DNA of 64,000 nucleotides from Listeria costaricensis. Lineage in GTDB: Bacteria > Bacillota > Bacilli > Lactobacillales > Listeriaceae. Shown here piece by piece: positions 38,908 to 48,138 of this stretch; positions within the stretch are counted from its first letter, which is position 1; the number at the start of each line of letters is the position of its first letter. The notes under the pieces are model-generated. The model saw nothing but the letters and a program-made list of their open reading frames with translations. It made no database searches and was not told the origin of the DNA. A program made the position numbers and the translations under genes. The stretch lies in the NCBI RefSeq assembly GCF_900183385.1, contig NZ_FXUT01000023.1, positions 441-64,440 of the forward strand, written 5' to 3'.

Positions 38908-39927
38908 TCAATGGTTGTTTTTTCGTTTGGATGACAGGCGACCGAGGAAAAAGACACCGAGAAGGAGAAGAAAGCCTGCTGTCAGATAAAGCGGCAAATG
39001 CTGTTTCCTTGTCTCTGGTTCAAGCTCTGCGGCCTGCTGGTTCAAATGATTCGCCCGATCCTTTTTGATTGTAAAGCTTTTTTCCCAGTTCCACTGATCG
39101 GTTCCTGTGGCGGCTGTGAGTTTCAGCTTGTATGTGCCTGGCTCAAATGGCTGGTCCTCCCAGCTGATTGGAAAATCGAATCGGGAGTTTGGGGCCATTT
39201 TCAGCTGCGCGGCTGTTGCCTCGTGAAGCGGCTTGGAATCGCCTTTTCGGTAGATGGCGGCTTTCACTTTTAGGTCTCTTACAATGGCGGCCTGCGGATT
39301 TTGAATGGTGGCAAACACGGTATTGCGCCCGTTTTTTTGGCCTGCTGCTACTTTTTGCAGTTTTAAAAACGGCTCGACGGCTGCTGTATCTTCTTGCAAA
39401 ACGACACCGATTGTATAGGAAAACTGATTGTCAAACTGGACATTTTCCTGCTTGGTTTCATGTTTCGGCGGATTCTTTTCGGTAAAATAGAGCCCGCCTA
39501 AAATGATGCCCGAAAATGGCTCTGTCGGTATCTGAACGGGAATATCCACGGTTTTGGTTTCTCCGCCGGACAGTGTGACTTCTTCAGGTGGAGCCGCCAG
39601 TGTCGCAAAGGGATATTGAAGCGTTGGATCGAGCTTCGGGTCTGCCAGTGTATATTCGATTTGGCCATTGTTATTGGTAACGGCAGAATTGGCCGCAATC
39701 GCAATCGTTTTTTCCTGCTCCGTACCGTTCGACAATTGGACTTGGAGCGTTTGCGTCTCGCCTGCTTTTACCAAAAGATCAAAGTAGGTCTGTCCGTTAC
39801 TCAGTTGATTGTCTGGCAAAATCGCCTGTACGGAAAAATCTGTCCCAGAAGCTTCAACGCCTATTCCCCAAAAGTTGACCGCTAAAATGAGCAGCCCGAT
39901 AAAAAACCCTTTCCTCTGCTTCAACAT
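38908..39927 (-). CDS. WxL-interacting surface protein (DUF916/DUF3324)
   Basis: 339 residues from the ATG at 39927, which follows AGGGGGG. A signal peptide (1 to about 27, ending VEA-SG), then a DUF916 peptidoglycan-binding region (about 30-150), a DUF3324 region (about 160-290), a membrane helix (about 310-330) and the basic tail RLSSKRKNNH. Such proteins hold WxL proteins and peptidoglycan together on the cell surface. Last gene of the WxL operon, 17 bases after the WxL gene. Confidence 0.87.
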   Translation of the reverse strand: MLKQRKGFFIGLLILAVNFWGIGVEASGTDFSVQAILPDNQLSNGQTYFDLLVKAGETQTLQVQLSNGTEQEKTIAIAANSAVTNNNGQIEYTLADPKLDPTLQYPFATLAAPPEEVTLSGGETKTVDIPVQIPTEPFSGIILGGLYFTEKNPPKHETKQENVQFDNQFSYTIGVVLQEDTAAVEPFLKLQKVAAGQKNGRNTVFATIQNPQAAIVRDLKVKAAIYRKGDSKPLHEATAAQLKMAPNSRFDFPISWEDQPFEPGTYKLKLTAATGTDQWNWEKSFTIKKDRANHLNQQAAELEPETRKQHLPLYLTAGFLLLLGVFFLGRLSSKRKNNH

Positions 39928-39944
39928 CCTCACCCCCCTTTTGC

Positions 39945-40688
39945 TTAGTTTGGCGTATCTTCCAAGTTCCACGTCAGACTTGTGCGATATGTCGTGCCGG
40001 TCACTTTTGCCGTACTCATCGGCACATACAAACTAACGGCCGATCTGCCTTCTGTAAGTGTGCCACCAAAACCGATCGCCCAGGTGCCCATTCCCTTGCC
40101 GCTGGTGGCTGTGGCAACCGTCGAGGAGTCCGTCCCAGTCGGATCAAGCGACACGGCCTGTGTTGCCGGTGCATAGGCCACATCTGTGACTGATCGAGCG
40201 GTCCCCGCCACAAAACTGAGTACTGCATTCGTCAGTGGTGTATTATTGCCATCCGTCGTTTTCAACTGCCCATTTTGCTTCACAGACAGTTTCCAGCCGA
40301 CATTGGTCCCCCGTTTATCTGTCACCTGAATAAAATTGGGCACATCAACGGTTGCCGCGTTCTGAAGCACCTTATCAGCTTGTGCATAATAGGTGGCGTT
40401 GGCACTGGTGATCACCTTGCTGCCAAAATGAAAATTCGACACGTAATCAATACTGAGCGGCCCGCTAGTTCCTGCTGCATGCGGATCATTCGGGTCTGAC
40501 GGATTGACCGCTGTCACGGGTGTCGTCGGGTCGAGTGGGTTCAGTGGCGTTGTGACCGTTACGTCTGTTGTAAATGTGACATCTGTCGTACTATTCATCG
40601 TTCCGCTAACTGCTGCTGAAACTGGTCCTGCCGCAAGCAGTGTGAGTCCGAAAACAAGTGTCCCCCCAATAACTTGATAACTCTTCAT
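39945..40688 (-). CDS. WxL-domain surface protein
   Basis: 247 residues with a signal peptide (ending VSA-AV) and a short Pro/Thr/Asp-rich linker, then the ~170-residue WxL domain. Its two hallmark motifs are visible: GWKLSVKQNG (about residue 127) and the C-terminal TSLTWNLEDTP. WxL domains attach non-covalently to peptidoglycan. It lies between the large WxL gene and the DUF916 gene. Confidence 0.88.
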   Translation of the reverse strand: MKSYQVIGGTLVFGLTLLAAGPVSAAVSGTMNSTTDVTFTTDVTVTTPLNPLDPTTPVTAVNPSDPNDPHAAGTSGPLSIDYVSNFHFGSKVITSANATYYAQADKVLQNAATVDVPNFIQVTDKRGTNVGWKLSVKQNGQLKTTDGNNTPLTNAVLSFVAGTARSVTDVAYAPATQAVSLDPTGTDSSTVATATSGKGMGTWAIGFGGTLTEGRSAVSLYVPMSTAKVTGTTYRTSLTWNLEDTPN

Positions 40689-40745
40689 GGTTTCCCCTTC
40701 CTTTACAACAAATTTATTATCAGCAGCGAACTGCGAATAACTGGT

Positions 40746-42331
40746 TTAAGGTGCATCTGTAAGCGTCCACATCAGCTGCCCTTGATAGCTTCGTCCCACT
40801 TCCACGGCTGGACTTGGCATGACGTTCAGTCTGAGTCCTTCTGATTGATTCAAATTGATGGTGTATGGCGTGTCGTCTGTCTCCAAATGGGTGGCGATCA
40901 GCTGGTTGACGTCGTTGATCGGCTGGCGGATGTTGTTTTTCTCATAGTAGAGGCCGCCCGGCAAACTTTTAGAGCCGTTTGAAAGCGGGCTGGTTTGCTT
41001 TAGATAAAGCTGCCACGCGGACTTGGTCACACGCCCGTCTGCAATTTGGATTTGTGTGCTGGCGGTGGGCTGATAGGTGGTTTCTTTGGTGGGGACGCGA
41101 ATCGTGCCAAATGAGAGGCTGCTTGGTACGGAGACGATTCGCAGGCTGCCGTTTCCGATTGGCAGTTCATTTGTAAGGGTGACTGGACCGAATGCCGTTT
41201 GATTGCCGCCGTATACGCCGCTTGCCGTAAACACACTGGAAAGCGAAGTCGGATAACTACTGGCCACAATATCACCTGTATATTGCATCTGCAGTTTGTC
41301 GCCTTCTGCTTGCAGAGGAGCGCCGGTCAAGGTGGCGATGATTTTCTGTCCGCTTGGCAGGGAGCTGTCTGCTTGGACGACTGGGGCAGCAAGCGATTCG
41401 CGGGTTCCGTCAGCTTTGATTCGAATCAGATTGATATTTTGCAAATTAGTGAGACCGACTGGGACGGCCAACTGCAAGTTTTCTTTGTCCCAGCTGGCAT
41501 ATTGGTTGCTTAGTTCTGCCGTGGCCGTCAGGCGGACTGTCTGGCCGGAAACTGCGGCTGTTGCCGACATAAAATTGCCATCTGCTCCCTTTTCCTCAAA
41601 AGCTTGGGTGAGTGTCAGCTGGGGCACCTGATAAGGGACGTCTTGTGTCGTGGCGGCGCTCGTAACTAGCAATTCGCCGGTTCTTGTGCTGTAACCGCGG
41701 ATCACGGCCGTTAGTCGCTCTCCGCCAGAAAGTGCTGGAATCGTTTGGCTGAATGTCGTCTGGCCATTTGCAAGCGGCAGATCATAATTCGTCTGGTCAA
41801 CTGTCAGATAGGCGTGGTAATTGCCCCCGGATGTGGTGGGTGTAAAGCTGCCGCTAATTGTCGTATCCCCCGGCTTGGCAGCAGTCGTCCAGGTCGGAGC
41901 TGTGATCGGCCATTTCACTGTGACGGGGGCGCTTTCTGGGCTTTCATAATAATCTGCGTTTGTTTTGGATGCGGCGTGCAGTACGGCTTTCACCTGATCT
42001 CCGTATTCATAAGGGGCTGCGAGTGTCGTTTGGAAGCTGCCATCTGTCTGTACGGGCACATTACTTTTTATCGTCTGAACGCCAGCACGAGTTTGATAGA
42101 TGAGATCAGCTGTATAGGTATAGCCGCTGTTCAGGGTTTGGTTCGCCTGTCCGGTCAGCACGGTTCCCAAATGAAGCAGATTGTCCGTCATGACGGGTGC
42201 TGTGACGGATAAGACGGGATAGCTGCCGATCGTCAGCGGATTGACGTTCAGCGTGGCATCCTTGGCATTTCCAGTGGTCAGATTAATGCCATCCGAAGCA
42301 GAAACAAAGGTTCCTTTTAAGGAGAATGCTC
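40746..42331 (-). pseudogene. C-terminal part of a large WxL surface protein, separated from its start by the mobile element
   Basis: The reading frame is open from just after a TGA (42332-42330) to the stop at 40746, about 528 codons, and has no plausible start at its left edge; the first ATG (42191) lies inside a conserved-looking domain and has no ribosome site. It encodes repeated Ig-like/bacterial surface modules and a C-terminal WxL domain with SAWQLYLKQ and the final GQLMWTLTDAP. The matching N-terminus, with signal peptide, is at 53836-54350 beyond the element. Joining the two across ATAAGGA leaves a one-base frame error, apparently near 42315-42320 (one T short). Confidence 0.75.
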
Positions 42332-42352
42332 ATAAGGAAGTAAACAAAACTA
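42332..42352. repeat. Left attachment site: 7-bp core and inner arm
   Basis: Core ATAAGGA (42332-42338) followed inside the element by AGTAAACAAAACTA (42339-42352). The arm recurs in inverted orientation inside the right end. Confidence 0.75.
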
Positions 42353-42389
42353 ATTTATGAGTGGACGAATAAACAACCATATACAAGGA

Positions 42390-42423
42390 AAACACCAAAA
42401 TGATGTAAATTTTGGTGTTTTTG
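42390..42423 (+). terminator. Terminator just inside the left end
   Basis: AACACCAAAAT pairs with ATTTTGGTGTT and a T-rich tail follows. It shields the toxin operon from transcription entering from outside. Confidence 0.75.
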
Positions 42424-42474
42424 TTTCTTTTCTGGCAAGGATTTATGAATAGTTGTTCTTTATTGAATGTAATA

Positions 42475-42503
42475 TTGAATCCTATTTAGCTATCTAATAT
42501 AAT
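42475..42503 (+). promoter_or_regulatory. Promoter of the type VII toxin operon
   Basis: TTGAAT (42475-42480), 17-base spacer, TATAAT (42498-42503): near consensus. An imperfect palindrome GAGTGTT/AACGCTC (about 42510-42529) follows the start point and may be an operator. Confidence 0.75.
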
Positions 42504-42576
42504 TAAGAAGAGTGTTCGTGCAAACGCTCACATTACGAGGGTGGAATATATAAATAAGGAAGAAAGGATGATTTCA

Positions 42577-42906
42577 ATGGGACTATTTGATAGTGACGAA
42601 CTCAAAAGCGCAAAGCGAAAACAACGAAAATATGAAGACTTAATCGAAAAAATTGATTATCTGATGCTTCAAATTCAAAATGCGCGTATGTGCGCCATCT
42701 CGCTTGATGTGGGCTATTTAGAACGTGACGGGCAACCGAATTGTTTAGTGGATGATCGAATGCGCCTGACTTTTGAAATGTTTACAGAAATGCGAACGAA
42801 ACAAACAGATGCGATTGACGATATACGGGCAATGAAACAATCTGCGCAAACCAAATTAAGTTACGCCATTAGTGACGTAAACAGTTTGGAGGCGGCAGAA
42901 GAATGA
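42577..42906 (+). CDS. Helical type VII toxin partner (DUF5082/YwqH-like)
   Basis: 109 residues from the ATG at 42577 (MGLFDSDELKSAKRKQRKYE); an ATG nine bases earlier is possible. Predicted all-helical hairpin with a Lys-rich N-terminus. It has the size and position of the small helical proteins (Lap/YwqH-like) that bind the N-terminus of LXG-type toxins before secretion. First gene of a five-gene overlapping operon; it overlaps the next gene by 4 bases (ATGA). Confidence 0.65.
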   Translation: MGLFDSDELKSAKRKQRKYEDLIEKIDYLMLQIQNARMCAISLDVGYLERDGQPNCLVDDRMRLTFEMFTEMRTKQTDAIDDIRAMKQSAQTKLSYAISDVNSLEAAEE

Positions 42907-43211
42907 GTCAACAACAATATAATGATGACTGGTATCAAACTTGGCAACAATTGATTACGGTTAAGCAAACACTTGATGATACTTATGTTAAAGCAAAAGC
43001 GCTCTCTGCAAATGTTGATAGTATGGCATGGAGTGGTGACCACTATGAACATATTCGGGCACTTCTTCAAATCGTGGTGGCTTATCATGGTGATTTACTG
43101 AACTGTTCTGTGGAGTTAAATGAAGCTATTTATCAATTTGGGCAAGACTATCAAGAATTTGAACAAATGCAGTCTTACCTCGCGATTAGGGGGATTGAAT
43201 ATGACTGGTAA
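42903..43211 (+). CDS. WXG100-like small secreted protein
   Basis: 102 residues forming two helices around a W-S-G turn (MAWSGDHYEHI, about residues 41-51), the hallmark of WXG100/ESAT-6-like type VII substrates. It probably dimerizes with a neighbouring helical protein and accompanies the toxin. It overlaps the previous gene by 4 and the next by 11 bases. Confidence 0.68.
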   Translation: MSQQQYNDDWYQTWQQLITVKQTLDDTYVKAKALSANVDSMAWSGDHYEHIRALLQIVVAYHGDLLNCSVELNEAIYQFGQDYQEFEQMQSYLAIRGIEYDW

Positions 43212-43848
43212 TCATTTAACCGCCCAAGAAATCTATTATTTATTGGAATTCCGGGATATTTCTTTTTTATTTGGTGTCCCCTTTCAAAAGCCAGATGAGA
43301 CGGTGATGGCTTCTCTCGTTCAGAAGGGGATTTTAAGCCCAAAAGGTGAAATTTGCCAAATGACCGTTCACTACGTTGAGTTATTAAAAAAATATACAGA
43401 ATCAAGTCGTTACATCCATATTCAACAATACTTATTTAGCTTGTCCGCGGATGGACTTTGTATTGCGTTGAAAGAAACGAATGATACATATGAATTACTG
43501 GTTGGGGATAGCTTATTGATGTTACAAACAGCGCTCAGTCACCCCATTATGAAAATAACGGCTCGTCCTTACTATGAACAAATAACGAAACAGTCTGCTC
43601 CTGCCGCATTAACTAATGTCTTTCTTTTATCTTCTCCTACTTTGTTAATGGAATGTTTTGATAAAAATTATCAGTTAGAAAGCCAATTAGCCATTGGATA
43701 TCAAAATGAACAGTTTTATCTGTTAGATGAGGACTATCAGTTTATGGAAGTAACCACGATTAATCCGTTTGAATGGTTGCTGACACAAGTTCCTCAAATA
43801 ACAGAAATAACAAAGCGGATATTGGAAGGGGCGGAACAAGATGAGTGA
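43201..43848 (+). CDS. Probable type VII toxin chaperone (EspG/DUF5081-like)
   Basis: 215 residues from the ATG at 43201, inside the end of the previous gene. No signal peptide. A mixed alpha/beta protein opening NHLTAQEIYYLLEFRDISFLFG and ending WLLTQVPQITEITKRIL. Position and size match the EspG-like/DUF5081 proteins found in Firmicutes type VII effector operons. Chaperone function is inferred from context. Confidence 0.55.
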   Translation: MTGNHLTAQEIYYLLEFRDISFLFGVPFQKPDETVMASLVQKGILSPKGEICQMTVHYVELLKKYTESSRYIHIQQYLFSLSADGLCIALKETNDTYELLVGDSLLMLQTALSHPIMKITARPYYEQITKQSAPAALTNVFLLSSPTLLMECFDKNYQLESQLAIGYQNEQFYLLDEDYQFMEVTTINPFEWLLTQVPQITEITKRILEGAEQDE

Positions 43849-44206
43849 AGTAGTTATCAATGCGGATGAGCTGGAACAAGTGATGAATTCATTGGATGAA
43901 CTGATGGGCTCGTTAATGGGCACAATGGAACAATTTGGCATGATTCGGAACACGCCTTTCTATCAGAAAGGACAAGCCAAGGATGAGATTGAACGGATTT
44001 TTAGCAGTAGTGCTAGAACAGGTGTGAATAATGCGGATTTAGTCCAAATGGAAGCCGACTTTTATGGGAAAATTCAAATGTTAGCCACCTATTATAATCT
44101 TTTAAATGAGTATTGTTATAATGCGTTGATTACTTTTAAAGAAACTGATGAGAAACTCGCGAAACTTTGGGAGGAAAGCATAGCGGAGGTGATGGCAAAT
44201 GGCTGA
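43841..44206 (+). CDS. Second helical type VII toxin partner
   Basis: 121 residues, acidic and all-helical (VVINADELEQVMNSLDELMG near the start), with no catalytic motif. Size and place match the YwqI/DUF5344-type partners of LXG toxins. It overlaps both neighbours by 8 bases, so it is translated with the toxin. Confidence 0.62.
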   Translation: MSEVVINADELEQVMNSLDELMGSLMGTMEQFGMIRNTPFYQKGQAKDEIERIFSSSARTGVNNADLVQMEADFYGKIQMLATYYNLLNEYCYNALITFKETDEKLAKLWEESIAEVMANG

Positions 44207-45599
44207 TCGCATCCATATTAAAAAGGACGAATTGGAAAGCTATAAACAAGACCATCATAACCGGATGTCAGAAATGTTGGATCAACTCTACGAAGTGGAT
44301 CGGTATCTGAAACAGATGGATGATTATTTATACGATGAAGGACTGGCGAATGAGTTTTACTATGAGTATCGCTCCCAACATCAAAAACTGGATAACTTAA
44401 ACGGGAAGCTGTGGACTTTATCAAACAACATTGTTAATCTATATTATGAAGCTAGCGAGATGATCGATAAGCCCTTTAAAAAGCGAATGGAACAATTTGT
44501 AGAGGATTTGAGTTTGGTGAATATTGACCGCTATTCCGTGAATGTGGATGGCTTCGTGGTGCAGGATGAAGGTTGGACACCCGGAGACAGTATTGGTGCT
44601 CCCTCTACTGCACATGCGACGTATACGCATAAAGATAAGATTAGTTTCATGGATATTATGAATAGCCCCTTTACAAGAAGGATGAAGCAAACCCAATATG
44701 AACTCTTTTTAGAACAAACGGGGCAACTGGATTATCAAGTTAATTACGAGACCTTTATTAACAGCTTATATCGCCGGACAGAATTTGATTATGAAACGGG
44801 TCGTGAAAGAGTCATGAATATCATTACGACTGGATTAGTGGTTGTTTGTGTGGGCGGTGTAGTCGTGATGACAGGCGGTGCCGCATTAGGTGCCGCGGTG
44901 CCCGGCTGGGTTGGGACGGCTGTAACCGTATCAGGTGGTCTCCTCACTGCAAAAGATGCCCTCCGTGGAATTACGGGTGTAGATATTAATGGTAACCCAC
45001 TCAGCGAAAAAGAGCGGACAGAAGCGTTGATGTATGCCAGTGCGGATATGGCATTTATGATTGCGGGATTTGGTTTGAATAAATATCTGAAAACCCTTGA
45101 ACATATTGATGATCCATTAACACAACAAAGAAAATTACAATATCAAGTGATTAATGACGTTAAGAATCAAAATACTTTGCTTACAACGACTAAGCGAAAA
45201 GGTAACTTTGGTGAAATGGTGATGGATAATTTTATTGAAGGTGCGTGGGATGCGACTAGAATAAATGGTACGCGTATCACTTCACTAGACGACCCTATCT
45301 TAAAAGGAATAGATGGCGTTTATGAGTGTTCTTCTCCGCCGCCAAAGTATATTATCGCGGAAGCCAAATATGGGACATCTAAGTTAAATAAGACCAATGA
45401 CGGTCTACAAATGAGCGAAAAATGGATTATGGGAAGTGATAGATTAACTAATGCTGTTGGTCCAGAATTGGCAGAAACAATACGTGACGAAATGATTTTA
45501 AATCCAGATAATGTAAAAAACATATTAATTAACGTTGATGAAACCGGAAACGTTATTGAAAGCATTTTGGACTCTTCAGGTAAAAAGATGAAAAATTAA
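44199..45599 (+). CDS. Polymorphic type VII toxin with C-terminal PoNe-type DNase domain
   Basis: 466 residues. The N-terminal ~110 residues are helical and would pair with the small partners. A hydrophobic Gly-rich stretch (about 210-250) and a pre-toxin TG-like segment ITGVDINGNPLSEKERTEAL (about 260-279) follow. The C-terminus (about 325-466) matches PoNe nucleases: KGNFGEMVMDNF, KGIDGVYE and YIIAEAKYG, giving a PD-(D/E)xK-type D...E-x-K site, then DGLQMSEKWI. It should degrade target-cell DNA after export through a type VII (EssC) machine. The gene for that machine is not in the window. Confidence 0.8.
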   Translation: MADRIHIKKDELESYKQDHHNRMSEMLDQLYEVDRYLKQMDDYLYDEGLANEFYYEYRSQHQKLDNLNGKLWTLSNNIVNLYYEASEMIDKPFKKRMEQFVEDLSLVNIDRYSVNVDGFVVQDEGWTPGDSIGAPSTAHATYTHKDKISFMDIMNSPFTRRMKQTQYELFLEQTGQLDYQVNYETFINSLYRRTEFDYETGRERVMNIITTGLVVVCVGGVVVMTGGAALGAAVPGWVGTAVTVSGGLLTAKDALRGITGVDINGNPLSEKERTEALMYASADMAFMIAGFGLNKYLKTLEHIDDPLTQQRKLQYQVINDVKNQNTLLTTTKRKGNFGEMVMDNFIEGAWDATRINGTRITSLDDPILKGIDGVYECSSPPPKYIIAEAKYGTSKLNKTNDGLQMSEKWIMGSDRLTNAVGPELAETIRDEMILNPDNVKNILINVDETGNVIESILDSSGKKMKN

Positions 45600-45613
45600 T
45601 GGAGGCATAGATT

Positions 45614-46330
45614 ATGCGCGATAAAATAAAAGACTCAAATTATTTTAATCAATATATAAAAGAAAATACTAGGGTTATTGAAAAATATGAGAATATGCGA
45701 ATTCAACTTATTAATGAACGTGGGGCAGATGATCCAAGCATAGAAAGAGTTTCACTAGTCTTATCTAATAATTATATTAATAGGTTAAACTGTTTCTATT
45801 CCATTGGAGAATCTTTAGAGGAAATCAAAAAAGTTTATCATAAAGCCGTGAAATATCTTACTATTGTTTGGGAAAAAGAAACCAGTAGTTATATTCAACT
45901 TCTATGGTTGACATCAGTAGGAATTCTTTTAAACGAAGTAAGAGAAGTACAATCCATACAAGAGCTAGTAAAAAAAGAACAATTTGCAGATTATCTAATT
46001 GATTATATGTTAAATAATATTGACAGCCAATGGGAAATTACAACGAATAACCTTGCTTTTCCTGAAACATATAATGGCATTGCTCGTGTAATTAAATCAG
46101 AAAACAAAGAACAAGCATTATTATTTTTAAAGGATTACTTGGAAAAAGAATGGTATCAAGGGCATAAGGAGGCAGACTGGTATAATGCTCACAAAAATAA
46201 ATTCGATACTTATAGTGGTTATTGGAGTTATGAGAGTGGCGCAATCGCCAAGATATTGAATCTTGATGATTCTTCGCTAAAAGACGAACCTTACTATCCA
46301 TACGATTTAGTTCATTATTCTCGGTCTTAG
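45614..46330 (+). CDS. PoNi-type immunity protein (DUF1910/DUF1911)
   Basis: 238 residues, 14 bases after the toxin gene. The C-terminus has the DUF1911 signature: WYNAHKNKFDTYSGYWSYES, then AIAKILNLDDSSL and YYPYDLVHY. PoNi proteins bind and neutralize the cognate PoNe DNase, so this protects the producer. It is more AT-rich than the toxin's N-terminal genes, a common feature of exchanged toxin tips and immunity genes. Confidence 0.82.
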   Translation: MRDKIKDSNYFNQYIKENTRVIEKYENMRIQLINERGADDPSIERVSLVLSNNYINRLNCFYSIGESLEEIKKVYHKAVKYLTIVWEKETSSYIQLLWLTSVGILLNEVREVQSIQELVKKEQFADYLIDYMLNNIDSQWEITTNNLAFPETYNGIARVIKSENKEQALLFLKDYLEKEWYQGHKEADWYNAHKNKFDTYSGYWSYESGAIAKILNLDDSSLKDEPYYPYDLVHYSRS

Positions 46331-46344
46331 ACAACCCACTCGTA

Positions 46345-46393
46345 CATAGCTAAACTGAAATGGTTGCGTGTCAACCGTTTTGGTTTGGCTATG
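46345..46393. other. Long imperfect stem-loop between the immunity and relaxase genes
   Basis: CATAGC...GCTATG closes a stem that continues through AAAC/GTTT, AAA/TTT and GGTTG/CAACC with a 5-base loop and single mismatches between: about 20 base pairs. No T-run follows directly. It could be a regulatory RNA structure or a recombination/transfer site. Confidence 0.6.
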
Positions 46394-46419
46394 CCAACAA
46401 CTGCCGCAGTTCTGGCGGC

Positions 46420-46466
46420 GGGCGTTAGTCAAACAGATTTTATTTGTTCGACTAACGCTCTTTTTT
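46420..46466. terminator. Terminator between the convergent toxin and mob operons
   Basis: GCGTTAGTC pairs with GACTAACGC, extended by AACA/TGTT, followed on the + strand by six T. It overlaps the end of the relaxase gene. Confidence 0.85.
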
Positions 46467-47828
46467 ATTACCTTTTTCCGGGAGTTGCTTGTTAGCTCCT
46501 AAAATACTATCAACATTGCTCTTGATTTTCTGCCATTTATTCAAATGCTGCTTTTCCTTCTTATAGGCTTGTGACAAGTTATTCTTCTCTTCTTGTAACT
46601 GCTGATACTGGTTGTTCAGTTGTTCAAGAGTGGGCAGTTTCTTATCGGGGTAAATCTTTTTCAATTCGTTTACTGCCGCCCTGTAAAGGATAAGCTCTCG
46701 TTGATGCTGTCGTTCAAACTGAGATTTATTTTTGCTTTGTTGATATGCCAAATAAACGGCTTTGCTCTGCTGATAGGTTTTCCTGTATTTAATCGCATGG
46801 GCAAGTTGATGCAATTGCTCATCCGTTCGTTTAAATGCCTGCCTTGCTTCTTGGTAACCATGCTGAGCCGCTTCCACTTGTTCGGTTAAAGCCTGATAGC
46901 TATCAAGATGCTGCTCTGTTAAATAGTTAATCGTTTTTGCCGCTTCTTTTAAATTATTGATTTTCGCCCAATGCTCATAACCGGCAGATTCCTGTACTTT
47001 AAGATTGTTCTCTAAATCAATGAGTAAGCCTATTTTTTTATTATCCGTGCTCATTTTCTTGCGTTTGGCTTCAAGTTGCTTCAAGATGGATGTCGTTTCG
47101 CCTAGACGTGCACGAATAGCATCCTCCGTATAATTGGTGCCCAAGCGTTTGGCGCGGGTAAACCGCTCTTGATTGGGCGCTCGAAAAGAAACATGCTTGC
47201 CATGCTTAATTTCATACCCGAATTCCTGCATCTTTACTAAGACTTCCTCAAAGGTTTGTGAAGTCTGGATACAGAGGTCTAAATGCTGCTTTAACTTGCT
47301 TTTCCATGATGTACCATTTTTATCAGCAAGCCATTCTTTATAACATTTGCCGCGATTGCCGGATGGTGTATCAATCACAGATAAATCATGTTCCCGACAA
47401 ATACGGTCACTGGTGGCGCGTAATCGTCTGTAAGCGCCACGATCAGAATTGAATTTTTTATACGTCATGAAATTTGCCGCACAAACCATGATGTGATTAT
47501 GAATATGCTCCTTGTCGATATGTGTGGTTACAATATATTCGTATTGATCGCCAAAATATTCCGCCGCAAACTCCATACCGACTTGATGAGCGGTTTCAGA
47601 ATCAACTTCACCGGGTTTGAAAGATTGGACAACATGATAGGCTTTGTTGATATTGATGCCCTGACAATGTGACAACGTATCCGCAAATTGAGCAGCTGCC
47701 ACTTCAGGCACTTGCGCACAAGCATGACTTGAAACCAGTAAACCGTTCATCGTTTTTTCAGGGTTACAGATATATTTAATTGCCTTCACTAGCGAACTTT
47801 TGATTGAGATGATTTTTGTAACTGCCAT
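46452..47828 (-). CDS. MOBP-type relaxase / mobilization nuclease
   Basis: 458 residues. The N-terminal relaxase domain (about 1-220) shows Tyr19 in AIKYICNP as the likely nicking residue and the metal-binding three-His motif HIDKEHIHNH (about 103-112). The C-terminal half is a long coiled-coil rich in Gln, Lys and Glu. It would nick oriT and lead the strand into a recipient. It overlaps the MobC gene by 40 bases in another frame, which means tight coupling. Confidence 0.88.
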   Translation of the reverse strand: MAVTKIISIKSSLVKAIKYICNPEKTMNGLLVSSHACAQVPEVAAAQFADTLSHCQGININKAYHVVQSFKPGEVDSETAHQVGMEFAAEYFGDQYEYIVTTHIDKEHIHNHIMVCAANFMTYKKFNSDRGAYRRLRATSDRICREHDLSVIDTPSGNRGKCYKEWLADKNGTSWKSKLKQHLDLCIQTSQTFEEVLVKMQEFGYEIKHGKHVSFRAPNQERFTRAKRLGTNYTEDAIRARLGETTSILKQLEAKRKKMSTDNKKIGLLIDLENNLKVQESAGYEHWAKINNLKEAAKTINYLTEQHLDSYQALTEQVEAAQHGYQEARQAFKRTDEQLHQLAHAIKYRKTYQQSKAVYLAYQQSKNKSQFERQHQRELILYRAAVNELKKIYPDKKLPTLEQLNNQYQQLQEEKNNLSQAYKKEKQHLNKWQKIKSNVDSILGANKQLPEKGNKKER

Positions 47829-48118
47829 ATTTGTTGGATTAAAGCCTCCAGTCTTTGAATATCTTCTTTGGATAAAATTTTGGTCGTATTTGCGATGCGT
47901 GCAATCTGATTAATGTTATTGCCTATTTTTGCCAGTTCAGCCACATAATTTTTATAGTCTGGTTTATCAACGGTAATCGCAAAGCCGGATAGCGCCATTT
48001 TGCGCAAAAAAGCAGATTTGTTTTTAATTTTTAAGTGCTGCATTCTTTGAAGAATCAGCTTATTTTCTTTTTCGTTTACGCGAAATTTCACTTGAATAGA
48101 TCGATCTAAATTTGACAA
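47789..48118 (-). CDS. MobC-like relaxosome accessory protein
   Basis: 109 residues from a TTG at 48118, with AAAGGAG upstream (MSNLDRSIQVKFRVNEKENKL). The longer open frame to 48226 runs through the palindromic region and lacks a ribosome site. A ribbon-helix-helix-like N-terminus and the segment YVAELAKIGNNINQIARIAN are typical of MobC. It binds oriT and recruits the relaxase. Confidence 0.8.
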   Translation of the reverse strand: MSNLDRSIQVKFRVNEKENKLILQRMQHLKIKNKSAFLRKMALSGFAITVDKPDYKNYVAELAKIGNNINQIARIANTTKILSKEDIQRLEALIQQIWQLQKSSQSKVR

Positions 48119-48138
48119 AATAAGACAACTCCTTTTTA

